Below the pieces are notes generated by a model, which had not been told where the DNA came from, did no database searches, and was given only the letters and a program-made list of their open reading frames with translations. 64,000 nt of DNA, from contig CAZWQM010000009.1 in assembly GCA_964636225.1 (NCBI GenBank), positions 1-64,000 on the forward strand. Reading direction: 5' to 3'. The translations under genes and the position numbers were made by a program. The stretch's first letter is position 1. Each line of letters opens with the position of its first letter. This document shows positions 16,503-25,055 of the stretch, piece by piece. The DNA is from UBA1858 sp964636225 (GTDB taxonomy: Bacteria > Pseudomonadota > Gammaproteobacteria > UBA4575).

Positions 16503-17435
16503 ATGCCACGAGGTCCACTTTATATTCCGCGTTCTGCGTTGATTGCTGTCATTGTGCATGTGGTTGTTTTTTCACTGTTTATTGTGGGTTTTCAGATGAA
16601 ACCCAAAGCCAGTCAGGCGCAGGTTGATCCGATCAATATCGTCAAAGCAGAAATCATTGATGGTGCCGCCATCGAACAGGAAAAAAAGAAAATAAAAGAC
16701 GAAGAGGCACGCCGCGAGCGTTTAAAGCGTGAAGAAGAAGCACGTATAAAACGTGAAGCTGAAGAGAAAAAACGCCAACAGGAAGAAGCTAAAAAACGCG
16801 AAGAAGAAAAACGTCAGGCAGAAATTAATAAAGCCAAGGAAGAAAAGCGTATAGCTGAGGAAAAAGCCAAAAAAGAAGCGGAAGCCAGAAAAAAAGCAGA
16901 GCAGGAGAAAAAACAAGCCGAAGAAGCCAAGAAAAAAGCGGAACAGGAGCGAATCAGAGCTGAAGAAAATGCGAAAAAACTGGCTGAAGAATTAAAGAAA
17001 CGTGAAGAAGCGAAAAAGCAAGCCGAAGAGGCCAAGAAAAAGGCTGAGCGTGAAGCGGAACAAAAACGTCTTGATGCGATCCTAGAACAGGAAGAAGCGG
17101 AAATGCGTGCGGAACAGGAGCGCGCAGCCAAAGCGGCAAGACAGCGTGAGTTAAATACTTTACAGTCACAGTATATCGGCGCGATTCAGTCGAAGATACA
17201 AAGTCGGTGGCGTAAACCACCGGGCATGGATACCGCCAAGGCCAGATGTAAAGTATTCGTACGGCAGGCGGTTGGTGGCTACATTGAGGAAGCGGTAGTA
17301 AGACAATGTACGGGTGGCAATGAACAATTTCGAAAATCCGTTGAAGAGGCCGTTTGGAAGTCGGATCCTCTGCCCGCACCTCCCGATGACGATATTTTTG
17401 ATCGCGAACTCTTAATTGAATTTATTCCACAATGA
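16503..17435 (+). CDS. tolA: Tol-Pal envelope-spanning protein TolA
   Basis: A 310-aa protein anchored by one N-terminal helix (about residues 10-31). A long Lys/Glu/Ala-rich helical region (about residues 55-215) crosses the periplasm, and a C-terminal domain (LQSQYIGAIQSKIQSRWRKP onward, with two cysteines near CKVFV and RQCTGG) contacts TolB and Pal. The low-complexity helix gives many spurious ORFs on the other strand. The stop overlaps the tolB start. Confidence 0.95.
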   Translation: MPRGPLYIPRSALIAVIVHVVVFSLFIVGFQMKPKASQAQVDPINIVKAEIIDGAAIEQEKKKIKDEEARRERLKREEEARIKREAEEKKRQQEEAKKREEEKRQAEINKAKEEKRIAEEKAKKEAEARKKAEQEKKQAEEAKKKAEQERIRAEENAKKLAEELKKREEAKKQAEEAKKKAEREAEQKRLDAILEQEEAEMRAEQERAAKAARQRELNTLQSQYIGAIQSKIQSRWRKPPGMDTAKARCKVFVRQAVGGYIEEAVVRQCTGGNEQFRKSVEEAVWKSDPLPAPPDDDIFDRELLIEFIPQ

Positions 17436-18730
17436 AATTTGTAAAAGTTAAATTATTATCGGTTCTGTTTTTAATGATTTTATTTTCCTCTAATGCGCAT
17501 GCATTACTGGAAATAGAAATCACTCAAGGCGTTGAGTCGGCCATGCCGGTGGCGATTACACTGGTGGCGGGTAATCTTCCTGTGGAAGCAACTCTGCTTG
17601 AAAGTGTTGTGTATGCCGATCTGCAAAGAAGCGGCTATTTTTCTATTATCGACAGAAAAAATTATCCTCAGCTGGTTGTTAAGTTGGATCAGGTGGATTA
17701 TCCCAAGTGGCGCAATGTTGGTATAGAAGCGTTATTGTCTATGACAGCCACTTTGGCGGACGAAGGCAAGGTTCGCGTACAGTTTGAATTATATGATCTG
17801 GTAAGAAAAAATCGCTTGCTAGGCCATTCAGTGACGATAAATAAAAATCAACTGCGCAAAGTAGCCCATAAGATTTCTGATCTGGTGTTTGAAAAATTAA
17901 CTGGAATAAAAGGTGCATTCAGCACCCGGATAGCGTATATCAGTGAAGGTGGTGACGAGAACGATAAGAAGTATCAAGTACAGATTGCGGATGCGGATGG
18001 TTACAGTCCACGTACGATTTTTTCATCCTCAAAACAATTGCTGTCACCTGCCTGGTCTCCAGATGGTCGTCGATTGGCTTACGTTTCATTTGAAAACGAT
18101 CATTCGGAAATTTTTGTACAGGATGTGTCTACTGGCAAGCGAACTAAAATTTCATCCCAGCCAGGTATCAACAGCGCGCCGGCCTGGTCGCCGGATGGAC
18201 TGTCCATTGCGATGACTTTGTCTTCAGGAGGTAACCCCGATATTTATATTGTGGATTTGGAGAACCGCAAGTTGCGAAAGCTGACGGATCATTACGGGAT
18301 TGATACCGAAGCAGAATGGTCGCCAGACGGTCGGTTTATTTACTTTACTTCAAACCGCTCAGGTGCCCCCCAGATTTATCGCGTTTCTTTTGGTGGTGGG
18401 ACACCCAAGCGCATGACTTTTGAGGGTAACTATAATGCCGCACCGAGTGTATCTGCGGATGGCAATTTTATCGCGATGGTGCACCGCAATGATGGCGGTT
18501 ATCGTATCGGATTACTGGATATTGAAAGAAACTCATTCAGTTTGTTAACGGATGGTGTGCTGGATGAGGCACCTAGCTTTGCTCCTAATGGGAGCATGAT
18601 AATTTATTCAACTCGCCATAATAATAGTACCGTGTTATCTGCCGTCAGTGCAGATGGACGTGTACGACAGAGGTTGAGTTTACAGAAAGAGAAAGTGAGA
18701 GAACCTTCTTGGTCACCATTTAATAGATAG
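17432..18730 (+). CDS. tolB: Tol-Pal periplasmic beta-propeller TolB
   Basis: A 432-aa periplasmic protein with a signal peptide ending near SNAHA-LLE, an N-terminal alpha/beta domain and a six-blade beta-propeller marked by repeated SPDGRRLAY-like motifs (LSPAWSPDGRRLAYVS, APAWSPDGLSIAMT, EAEWSPDGRFIYFTS). It binds Pal and TolA. The start overlaps the end of tolA by four bases. Confidence 0.96.
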   Translation: MKFVKVKLLSVLFLMILFSSNAHALLEIEITQGVESAMPVAITLVAGNLPVEATLLESVVYADLQRSGYFSIIDRKNYPQLVVKLDQVDYPKWRNVGIEALLSMTATLADEGKVRVQFELYDLVRKNRLLGHSVTINKNQLRKVAHKISDLVFEKLTGIKGAFSTRIAYISEGGDENDKKYQVQIADADGYSPRTIFSSSKQLLSPAWSPDGRRLAYVSFENDHSEIFVQDVSTGKRTKISSQPGINSAPAWSPDGLSIAMTLSSGGNPDIYIVDLENRKLRKLTDHYGIDTEAEWSPDGRFIYFTSNRSGAPQIYRVSFGGGTPKRMTFEGNYNAAPSVSADGNFIAMVHRNDGGYRIGLLDIERNSFSLLTDGVLDEAPSFAPNGSMIIYSTRHNNSTVLSAVSADGRVRQRLSLQKEKVREPSWSPFNR

Positions 18731-18762
18731 TTTTTAGAAATTTTTATAAAAGAGGAATACAC

Positions 18763-19311
18763 ATGATTATTCGAAATATATGCGTAATATTTTTTCTGTC
18801 ACTTTTACTTGTGACCGGAGGATGTTCGTCAAATAAAACCAAAGGTGAAGACGGTGCGATGACTGCTGGCGGGGGTGTGGAAGATGGCGCGCCCATTGAT
18901 GTCGGAGAGGGCGATTATTCAAGCTCTGGTCTGGAAGGTGGAAGTGCGGTTGTGCTGGATCCATTAGATGATCCTGCCAGTGACCTGTTTGTTCGGACCA
19001 TTTACTTTGATTACGATAGTGCCAGCATTCGTGAAGATTCAATGATGATTGTTCGCGAGCATGGAAAATACCTGAGTGGTAACCCGAATCGACTAATTCG
19101 TCTGGAAGGGCATGCAGATGAGCGCGGAACACGCGAATATAACCTGGCACTGGGCGAAGAGCGCGCAAAGGCTGTACGCGAAGTCTTATTATTAGAAGGT
19201 GCTCAGGAAGAACAGATTGAAATCGTCAGCTTTGGTGAAGAGCGTCCAGCGGTGGAAGGTACAGATGATGCCGCGCTGCAGCTGAATCGTCGAGTGGAAG
19301 TGGTTTACTAA
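18763..19311 (+). CDS. pal: Peptidoglycan-associated lipoprotein Pal
   Basis: A 182-aa outer-membrane lipoprotein. The signal peptide ends in VTGGC (lipobox) and a Gly/Asp-rich linker leads to the OmpA-like domain: IYFDYDSASIREDS, then RLIRLEGHADERGTREYNLALGEERAKAV, which holds the diaminopimelate-binding residues. It is preceded by AGAGGAA and follows tolB by 32 bp. Confidence 0.97.
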   Translation: MIIRNICVIFFLSLLLVTGGCSSNKTKGEDGAMTAGGGVEDGAPIDVGEGDYSSSGLEGGSAVVLDPLDDPASDLFVRTIYFDYDSASIREDSMMIVREHGKYLSGNPNRLIRLEGHADERGTREYNLALGEERAKAVREVLLLEGAQEEQIEIVSFGEERPAVEGTDDAALQLNRRVEVVY

Positions 19312-19352
19312 AAATGATGCAATTTTGAAATTGCAGCGATAAAAGGAATTTT

Positions 19353-20222
19353 ATGAAGTACCGTCGTTTTACTATCCAGATCAGCTTATTACTCTTGGTC
19401 ACGCTATTGGTTATGTCACTGCAGGTTGTCAGTGCGGCTCCAAAAGCGACCAAAGAGGAGCTGAACATTGTCAGTCAACGTTTGGAAAGACTGGAACGTG
19501 CACTGGATAGTGAAGCCGCCAATTCGGCCAATAAAGAAAGTCTGATTACTCTGCAAAAGCGGCTGAATGACATGGAGCGTGAACTTCAAGTGTTGCGTGG
19601 TCAGAATGAAACCCTTCGCAATGAGCTGGATCAACTGCAAAAACAGCAGCGTGAATCTTTCATGGCCATTGATAAGCGTCTGCAAATGAATGCTGAAACC
19701 ATGAGTGCTGAACAACCCGCAGCCGCACCCATGAATGTGCCTGCAAATAATGATAGGGGCTCTGTTAATGCAGAAATGGTTTCACCTGAACCCGAAGTGG
19801 TCGAGCGTAAACCGATTGTCGTATCCAGCGATATGGAAGATTCCAGTGAAACCATCGATGCTTATCGAAACGCATTTTTACTTCTTAAACAGCGCAGGCA
19901 TGATGAGTCTATTACTGCTTTTGAAGAGTTCCTGTCAAATTACCCTAACAGTAAATATTCGGCGAATGCACAATACTGGCTGGCTGAAGCCAACTACGTG
20001 ACTAAACGTTATGATCGTGCGTTAAAAGAATTTCAAATGGTGATAGACCGGTATCCTACCAGTAGCAAACTACCTGATGCGCGACTTAAAATTGGTTACA
20101 CCCAATATGAATTAGGTCAGTTTGAGGAGGCGCGTATCACGCTAACTCGCTTGCGCTCACAATTTCCAAACTCCACTGTAGCGGGGCTGGCGCAGGAACG
20201 TCTGGAACGCCTCGAACAGTAA
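19353..20222 (+). CDS. cpoB: Cell division coordinator CpoB (YbgF)
   Basis: A 289-aa periplasmic protein ending the tol-pal operon. A signal peptide (to about residue 28) is followed by an N-terminal coiled coil (ERLERALDSEAANSANK..., trimerisation), a variable linker, and a C-terminal TPR domain (DAYRNAFLLLKQRRHDESITAFEEFLSNYPNSKY, AQYWLAEANY...). CpoB links Tol-Pal to peptidoglycan synthesis during division. Confidence 0.94.
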   Translation: MKYRRFTIQISLLLLVTLLVMSLQVVSAAPKATKEELNIVSQRLERLERALDSEAANSANKESLITLQKRLNDMERELQVLRGQNETLRNELDQLQKQQRESFMAIDKRLQMNAETMSAEQPAAAPMNVPANNDRGSVNAEMVSPEPEVVERKPIVVSSDMEDSSETIDAYRNAFLLLKQRRHDESITAFEEFLSNYPNSKYSANAQYWLAEANYVTKRYDRALKEFQMVIDRYPTSSKLPDARLKIGYTQYELGQFEEARITLTRLRSQFPNSTVAGLAQERLERLEQ

Positions 20223-20342
20223 GGCCATTAATCTGGTTTTACAACAGAATACCTTTGGCTAGCTCTTTTGCCCGGCTAGCGCTTTGGGCATGAACTGCTT
20301 AATATCCACAGTCGAATAAACATCGACTGCATAACTTTATTA

Positions 20343-20993
20343 ATGTCCACGCCACACAAGTTACGAATAACAGAAATTTTTTATTCCTTACAGGGTGAGA
20401 CTCGCTCACTGGGCTGGCCAACAGTTTTTGTGCGTCTGACGGGATGTCCGCTTCGTTGCCGCTATTGCGATACCGAATATGCATTCTCGGGCGGCGAATG
20501 GATGAATTTTACGGCTATCTTCTCACAAATAAAAAACTATCAGACGCACTATATCACCGTCACCGGAGGTGAGCCCCTTGCTCAGCCGGACTGTTTACCT
20601 TTGCTCACTCAGTTATGTGATCAGGGGTATCAGGTTTCGCTTGAAACCAGTGGTGCCATGTCGCTTGAAGGTGTTGATCTGCGCGTGAGGAAAATCATGG
20701 ATATAAAAACGCCGGATTCAAATGAAGTCGAAAAAAATCGTTGGGAGAATTTGCAGTATCTGAATAACAAGGATGAGATTAAATTTGTCATCTGTAGTGA
20801 ACAGGATTATCTTTGGTGCAAGCAGCAGCTAATTGATCAATCACTCGCATCGCGCTGCGAAGTGTTGTTTTCACCCAGTCACGAACAACTCGCAGCGTCA
20901 ACGCTGGCTGACTGGATTTTGCGGGATCAGCTGCCTGTACGTTTCCAAATGCAATTGCACAAAGTGTTGTGGGGAAATCAGCCCGGCAGATAA
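20343..20993 (+). CDS. queE: 7-carboxy-7-deazaguanine synthase QueE
   Basis: A 216-aa radical SAM enzyme that makes the deazaguanine ring of queuosine precursors. The cluster-binding cysteines are Cys35, Cys39 and Cys42 in GCPLRCRYCDTEYAF, followed by VTGGEPL. It lies 15 bp before queC, the next enzyme of the pathway, and both follow cpoB, a common gammaproteobacterial order. No preQ1 riboswitch was seen upstream. Confidence 0.95.
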   Translation: MSTPHKLRITEIFYSLQGETRSLGWPTVFVRLTGCPLRCRYCDTEYAFSGGEWMNFTAIFSQIKNYQTHYITVTGGEPLAQPDCLPLLTQLCDQGYQVSLETSGAMSLEGVDLRVRKIMDIKTPDSNEVEKNRWENLQYLNNKDEIKFVICSEQDYLWCKQQLIDQSLASRCEVLFSPSHEQLAASTLADWILRDQLPVRFQMQLHKVLWGNQPGR

Positions 20994-21008
20994 GGTAGCC
21001 ATCATCAC

Positions 21009-21686
21009 ATGTCAGAAAACAAAAAAGCCGTCGTGCTTTTATCCGGAGGCCTGGATTCCGTAACAACACTGGCGATTGCCCAGCAGCAGGGTTTTGAGTG
21101 CTTTGCACTGAGTTTTCGTTATGGCCAGCGCCATTCTGCTGAACTGCAGGCCTGTCAACGCATCGCGAGTAAAGCCCAGGTGGCGAAACATCATATTGTT
21201 GATCTGGATTTGTCACTTTTTGACACCTCTGCTTTGACCAATCACCGTCTGCAGATCCCCGAGCTTATAACAGATGTAATTCCTATCACCTATGTGCCGG
21301 CGCGAAATACAATTTTTTTATCTATTGCGATGGGTTGGGCCGAAGCGATTCAGGCCGAAGCTATTTTTATTGGTGTTAATGCTGTGGATTACTCTGGATA
21401 TCCAGATTGTAGACCGGAATTTATTTCGGCATTTCAAACCCTGTGTAATCTTGCGACAAAAGCCGGTGTGGAAGGTCACGGTGTTAAAATAATCACCCCG
21501 TTAATTGATTTAAGCAAAGCAGAAATCATTAAAACCGGCATGCATCTGGGCATTGATTACTCAGAAACGGTTTCGTGTTACCAGGCGGATATCCAGGGAT
21601 TGGCTTGTGGGCGCTGTGATTCCTGCTATTTAAGAGCGCAGGGATTTGAGCAAGCCGGGGTTAAAGACCCTACAAAATATCAATAA
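21009..21686 (+). CDS. queC: 7-cyano-7-deazaguanine synthase QueC
   Basis: A 225-aa ATP-dependent enzyme that converts carboxy-deazaguanine to preQ0. The PP-loop is LLSGGLDSVTTLA near residues 10-22, and the zinc site is in the C-terminal SCYQADIQGLACGRCDSCYLRAQGF. It is in an operon with queE. Confidence 0.96.
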   Translation: MSENKKAVVLLSGGLDSVTTLAIAQQQGFECFALSFRYGQRHSAELQACQRIASKAQVAKHHIVDLDLSLFDTSALTNHRLQIPELITDVIPITYVPARNTIFLSIAMGWAEAIQAEAIFIGVNAVDYSGYPDCRPEFISAFQTLCNLATKAGVEGHGVKIITPLIDLSKAEIIKTGMHLGIDYSETVSCYQADIQGLACGRCDSCYLRAQGFEQAGVKDPTKYQ

Positions 21687-21840
21687 TGGGAAGCAACTTA
21701 TTGATTATTAATATTCATTTGTATTACTTATTGATATAAAGGAACATTGAATAGGCAAAAATATATATAAGTTATTCATAATATCCTAATTTTGGTTTTT
21801 TTCGACCAACTGCTTCATACAATAATCCTAAGGGGGGAAG

Positions 21841-22323
21841 ATGTCAGATCAGAAAAAAATGGCCATTATCGCTACCAAGGGTAGTCTGGATTGGGCCTAT
21901 CCACCATTTATTCTAGCTTCGACGGCAGCCGCTCTGGATTATGATGTGCAAATCTTTTTTACCTTCTACGGGCTCGCCCTGCTGCGCAAAGACGTTAATC
22001 TGAAAGTCACTCCATTGGGTAATCCGGGCATGCCCATGCCTATGGGTATGGACAAATGGTTCCCGGTAATGGGTACCGCGTTGCCTGGAATGGAAGCCAT
22101 GATGACTTCCATGATGAAAGCAAAAATGAAAAAGAAAGGTGTCGCCAGTGTCGAGCAGCTACGAGAGCTATGCCTGGAAGCTGGAGTTAAATTTGTCGCC
22201 TGTCAAATGACGGTAGATCTGTTTGATTTTCAACATAGCGATTTGCTGGATGATGTTGAGTATGGCGGTGCAGCCACTTTTTTTGAATTTGCCGAGGACG
22301 CGGGCATCACTTTGTACATATAA
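21841..22323 (+). CDS. DsrE2-type sulfur-trafficking protein (DsrE/DsrF/DrsH-like)
   Basis: The 160-aa protein has the DsrE2-like order: KMAIIATKGSLDWAYPPFILASTAAAL at the start, a Met/Pro-rich middle (NPGMPMPMGMDKW), and ELCLEAGVKFVACQMTVDLF near residues 110-128 with Cys111 and Cys121, the latter the likely persulfide carrier. In sulfur oxidisers such proteins pass sulfane sulfur with TusA and rhodaneses; here a YeeE/YedE transporter follows and tusA lies 8 kb away. The ribosome binding site is strong (AAGGGGGGAAG). The family is clear, the exact partner is inferred. Confidence 0.88.
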   Translation: MSDQKKMAIIATKGSLDWAYPPFILASTAAALDYDVQIFFTFYGLALLRKDVNLKVTPLGNPGMPMPMGMDKWFPVMGTALPGMEAMMTSMMKAKMKKKGVASVEQLRELCLEAGVKFVACQMTVDLFDFQHSDLLDDVEYGGAATFFEFAEDAGITLYI

Positions 22324-22406
22324 AATTCCAAACTATAAATATAATAAAAACGTGCATGGATTCGAAAAGTGTAGCGTGTTTCACCCAGGCAATAGGAGGC
22401 TATAAA

Positions 22407-22749
22407 TTGAATAAGATTTTTTTGCTGTTCTAATTATTTCGTTAGCGATATCTAATACTGCAGTATTGGCAGAAGAATCGAGTCCTCCCCAAATACCGCA
22501 ACAGATACCTGCTCACAACCTGATGAATCCGATGGGGGCATGATGAACCCGATGATGGGCATAATGAATCCTATGATGATGGGTGGGATGATGAGCGGCA
22601 TGAACCCTATGGGAGGAATGATGGGCGGAAGCTATAACAACAATTCCATGGGACAAATGATGAAGCCTGAGCAGTACACGCAATGGTTCAATCAAATGAC
22701 GGAAATGATGAAACAGTTTGCTCCGGCACAAGCCTCTGGCAATCAGTAG
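22407..22749 (+). pseudogene. Met-rich secreted protein, two apparent frameshifts
   Basis: AGGAGG, six bases before a TTG at 22407, starts MNKIFLL. The frame breaks near 22427, resumes as LIISLAISNTAVLAEE (a signal peptide and cleavage site), and breaks again in a run of five Gs near 22536 before MMNPMMGIMNPMMMGGMMSGMNPMGGMMGG and KPEQYTQWFNQM. Adding one base at each place gives a continuous protein of about 114 aa. The mature part has Met-Met-Asn-Pro repeats like metal-binding or low-complexity periplasmic proteins. I do not know its function. It sits between the DsrE2 gene and the YeeE/YedE transporter. Sequencing error is the alternative. Confidence 0.65.
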
Positions 22750-22877
22750 TAATTTGCCAGAATTATGAATAGTTATCCTAAGTGATTGGTGTTTAAGGGA
22801 AATATTTTTGACACGGACGTCAACCTTATAAATTTACAGTCTTTTTCATAACACGGAATGCCAATTCGCAAAGGTAC

Positions 22878-22886
22878 TGCTATAAT
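22878..22886 (+). promoter_or_regulatory. Extended -10 promoter candidate for YeeE/YedE gene
   Basis: TGCTATAAT is a perfect extended -10 element 30 bp before the ATG of the transporter gene. No good -35 was found, as expected for extended -10 promoters. Confidence 0.45.
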
Positions 22887-22916
22887 CGCGCCCTTTAAAT
22901 AATTCGCATTTACTTC

Positions 22917-24056
22917 ATGGAAGACCTTTCGAATATACATTTCGTCTCCATACTGGGGTTCTGTATTGCTCTGGTGTTTGGTTTTGTAGGTAATAAAACG
23001 CATTTTTGTACCATGGGCGCCGTCAGTGACGTTGTTAATATGGGTGCTCGTGGGCGTATGGGTGCCTGGTTTGCTGGCATTGGTATAGCCATATTGGGCG
23101 TACAGTTTATGCGTATACGGGGGTATATCAATCTGGGTGATTCCATGTATTTATCTACCCAGTTTCTTTATTTGAGCTACATTTTGGGTGGCTTTATATT
23201 TGGTATTGGTATGACACTCGCGGCCGGATGTGGGCAGCGCAATTTGGTTCGTATTGGGGGTGGAAACCTCAAGTCTCTGGTTGTCGTACTGGTGCTGGGT
23301 ATAACAGCCTATATGACATTACGCGGCATATTAGCATTAGTCAGAATCAACTATATCTACAAAGCAAATATAGAAATGCAGGATTTGGGTATGACATCTC
23401 AGAGCCTGACACAGCTGATAAGTGCGCTTACCGGGATTGCCGATGGCGCGGCCCTGCAGACAACTATTGCGCTGGTGATAGGGCTTGCATTTATTGTTTA
23501 CGCGTTAAGACAGGAAGCTTTTCGAAAAAGTTTGGATAATATTCTGGCGGGGGTGGTAGTAGGCGGTTGTGTTGTAGCGGCCTGGTTTGTGACTGGTTAT
23601 ATCGGTCAGGATGATTTCGATCCTGTTGCACCCCAAGGGCTAAATTTTATTGGCCCGACTGGAAACACTCTTAGTTACCTAATGACATTTACCGGTGCGC
23701 AAATAAATTTTGGAATCGCTGTGACATTTGGCATGATCCTGGGCTCTTTTATCTATGCCCTTGTATCCGGCACGTTCAGAATTGAGACCTTTAGCAATCA
23801 ATCAGAAATGGTCAGCCATTTAATTGGAGCGGTAATGATGGGCTTTGGTGGAGTGTTGTCTTTTGGCTGCACCATTGGGCAGGGAGTGACCGGCGTGTCT
23901 ACTCTTGCGATTGGCTCATTTATTACGCTGTTGATGATTATTTTTGGCAGCGCATTAACTATGAAAGTGCAGTACCACATGCTGGACGATAAGTCATTCA
24001 TATCTGCCACGTTGACTGGTGCTGCTGAATTATTGAACCCGTTTCATAAAGAATAA
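22917..24056 (+). CDS. YeeE/YedE family sulfur-compound transporter
   Basis: A 379-aa membrane protein with about nine to ten hydrophobic segments. It has the three conserved family cysteines in glycine-rich loops: THFCTMGAV (Cys31), AAGCGQRNLVRIGGG (Cys105) and SFGCTIGQG (Cys318). In TsuA (YeeE) of other bacteria these cysteines pass thiosulfate across the membrane. Next to the DsrE2 gene, it probably imports thiosulfate or another reduced sulfur compound. The substrate is inferred. Confidence 0.88.
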   Translation: MEDLSNIHFVSILGFCIALVFGFVGNKTHFCTMGAVSDVVNMGARGRMGAWFAGIGIAILGVQFMRIRGYINLGDSMYLSTQFLYLSYILGGFIFGIGMTLAAGCGQRNLVRIGGGNLKSLVVVLVLGITAYMTLRGILALVRINYIYKANIEMQDLGMTSQSLTQLISALTGIADGAALQTTIALVIGLAFIVYALRQEAFRKSLDNILAGVVVGGCVVAAWFVTGYIGQDDFDPVAPQGLNFIGPTGNTLSYLMTFTGAQINFGIAVTFGMILGSFIYALVSGTFRIETFSNQSEMVSHLIGAVMMGFGGVLSFGCTIGQGVTGVSTLAIGSFITLLMIIFGSALTMKVQYHMLDDKSFISATLTGAAELLNPFHKE

Positions 24057-24090
24057 TACATAAATTTAGAACGAAACCTCATAAGATACT

Positions 24091-24117
24091 TTGCAACACG
24101 GTTGTAATCAGTATAAT
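24091..24117 (+). promoter_or_regulatory. Weak promoter candidate for tRNA-Lys
   Basis: TTGCAA and a perfect TATAAT separated by 15 bp, shorter than optimal, about 100 bp before the tRNA. A 12-bp perfect palindrome CCTCACGTGAGG lies between them and the tRNA at 24142-24153. Confidence 0.3.
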
Positions 24118-24218
24118 GAGCAGCCCTCGTATTCCTACTGTCCTCACGTGAGGTGCCAATGTGGGATTACCCCATGATATTCTGATTTGACTGCGTGTGC
24201 GGCAAGTCAGCGCAATAT

Positions 24219-24294
24219 GGGCCGTTAGCTCAGTTGGTAGAGCAGTTGGCTTTTAACCAATTTGTCGACAGTTCGAGTCTGTCACGGCCCACCA
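24219..24294 (+). tRNA. tRNA-Lys (anticodon TTT)
   Basis: A 76-nt cloverleaf with encoded CCA. Acceptor GGGCCGT pairs with ACGGCCC, the D arm is GCTC/GAGC, the anticodon loop is CTTTTAA with anticodon TTT, and the T arm is GACAG-TTCGAGT-CTGTC. It is a single tRNA with no neighbouring tRNA genes. Confidence 0.98.
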
Positions 24295-24468
24295 TTTCCC
24301 CGGGTATTTATCTGTATTGTTCCTCAGCGTCCCAGTGGCTACGCAATAGTCGATTAAATATGCCTTTTAAAACTATAAGGTTTCCCCATTGTCTGAGTTT
24401 TAGACTACTGTCAACGAATGCGCGCAAGCGAAAATTTTTCTAATTACGTAAAACGGGTTGTCTGAGTC

Positions 24469-25035
24469 ATGTTTATTATCAGAGGTTTACTCGATAGGGT
24501 GTTATTTACCGCAGGTGTGTTGCTGTTTATGCAGGTGCCGCACTTTGTAGATCAGTATACTCAGCGAATAGGTGGCTATTACCAGGCGCAAATGAATCAT
24601 CTGGAGCAATATCAGAAAATTGCAGAAAAACAGCATAATGGAAATCTCAATGCGCTGATTGAGGAATTTAATGCAAGTCAGCAGCGATCTGTGCAGGATA
24701 CTGGGCGGAGTATACGTGATATGCGCAATCAAGCGACGTCTGTTGAGCATGATTTACAAATTCTGCAAGGTGTTTCCCTGGCCCCCAAGCTGTTGCATCT
24801 GCTCACCGGTATTCGGCCTGAAATTGCTCAGCAAACGTTAAGCCATTATAAACCGGGTATACCCTTTTCTGTTGAGGCCTTGATCTGTGGATTCGTGGGT
24901 GGGGTGCTGATGAGCCTGCTGTTTAATTTTTTATTAATGACACCAAGGCTGTTTGAAAAAAAACAAACACCGGTTAAGCGATCCATTACAACGCTGATTG
25001 AGCCCAGCGTAATGCGTGCAGCAAGAGTAAATTAA
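24469..25035 (+). CDS. DUF2937 family membrane protein
   Basis: The 188-aa protein starts RGLLDRVLFTAGVLLFMQVPHFVDQYTQRIGGYYQAQ, the DUF2937 signature: one N-terminal helix, a long helical, partly coiled region (about residues 40-115) and a second membrane segment near 140-162. The function of the family is unknown. It is followed after 20 bp by a VanZ-like gene. Confidence 0.85.
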   Translation: MFIIRGLLDRVLFTAGVLLFMQVPHFVDQYTQRIGGYYQAQMNHLEQYQKIAEKQHNGNLNALIEEFNASQQRSVQDTGRSIRDMRNQATSVEHDLQILQGVSLAPKLLHLLTGIRPEIAQQTLSHYKPGIPFSVEALICGFVGGVLMSLLFNFLLMTPRLFEKKQTPVKRSITTLIEPSVMRAARVN

Positions 25036-25055
25036 ACAAGTTCATTGGGTGTGTA

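Noticed and set aside
16722..17131. Long minus-strand ORFs rich in Phe, Leu, Ser and Ala across tolA
   Set aside because: They are the antisense reading of the Lys/Glu/Ala-rich tolA coiled coil, which naturally lacks stops; there is no ribosome binding site or known domain.
20223..20342. Possible preQ1 riboswitch or terminator before queE
   Set aside because: GCTAGC occurs twice with an 11-base spacer but there is no T run and no preQ1 aptamer pattern that I can see.
24195..24443. 82-aa ORF covering tRNA-Lys
   Set aside because: Its reading frame is the tRNA sequence itself (GPLAQLVEQLAFN-type artefact), a known spurious ORF.
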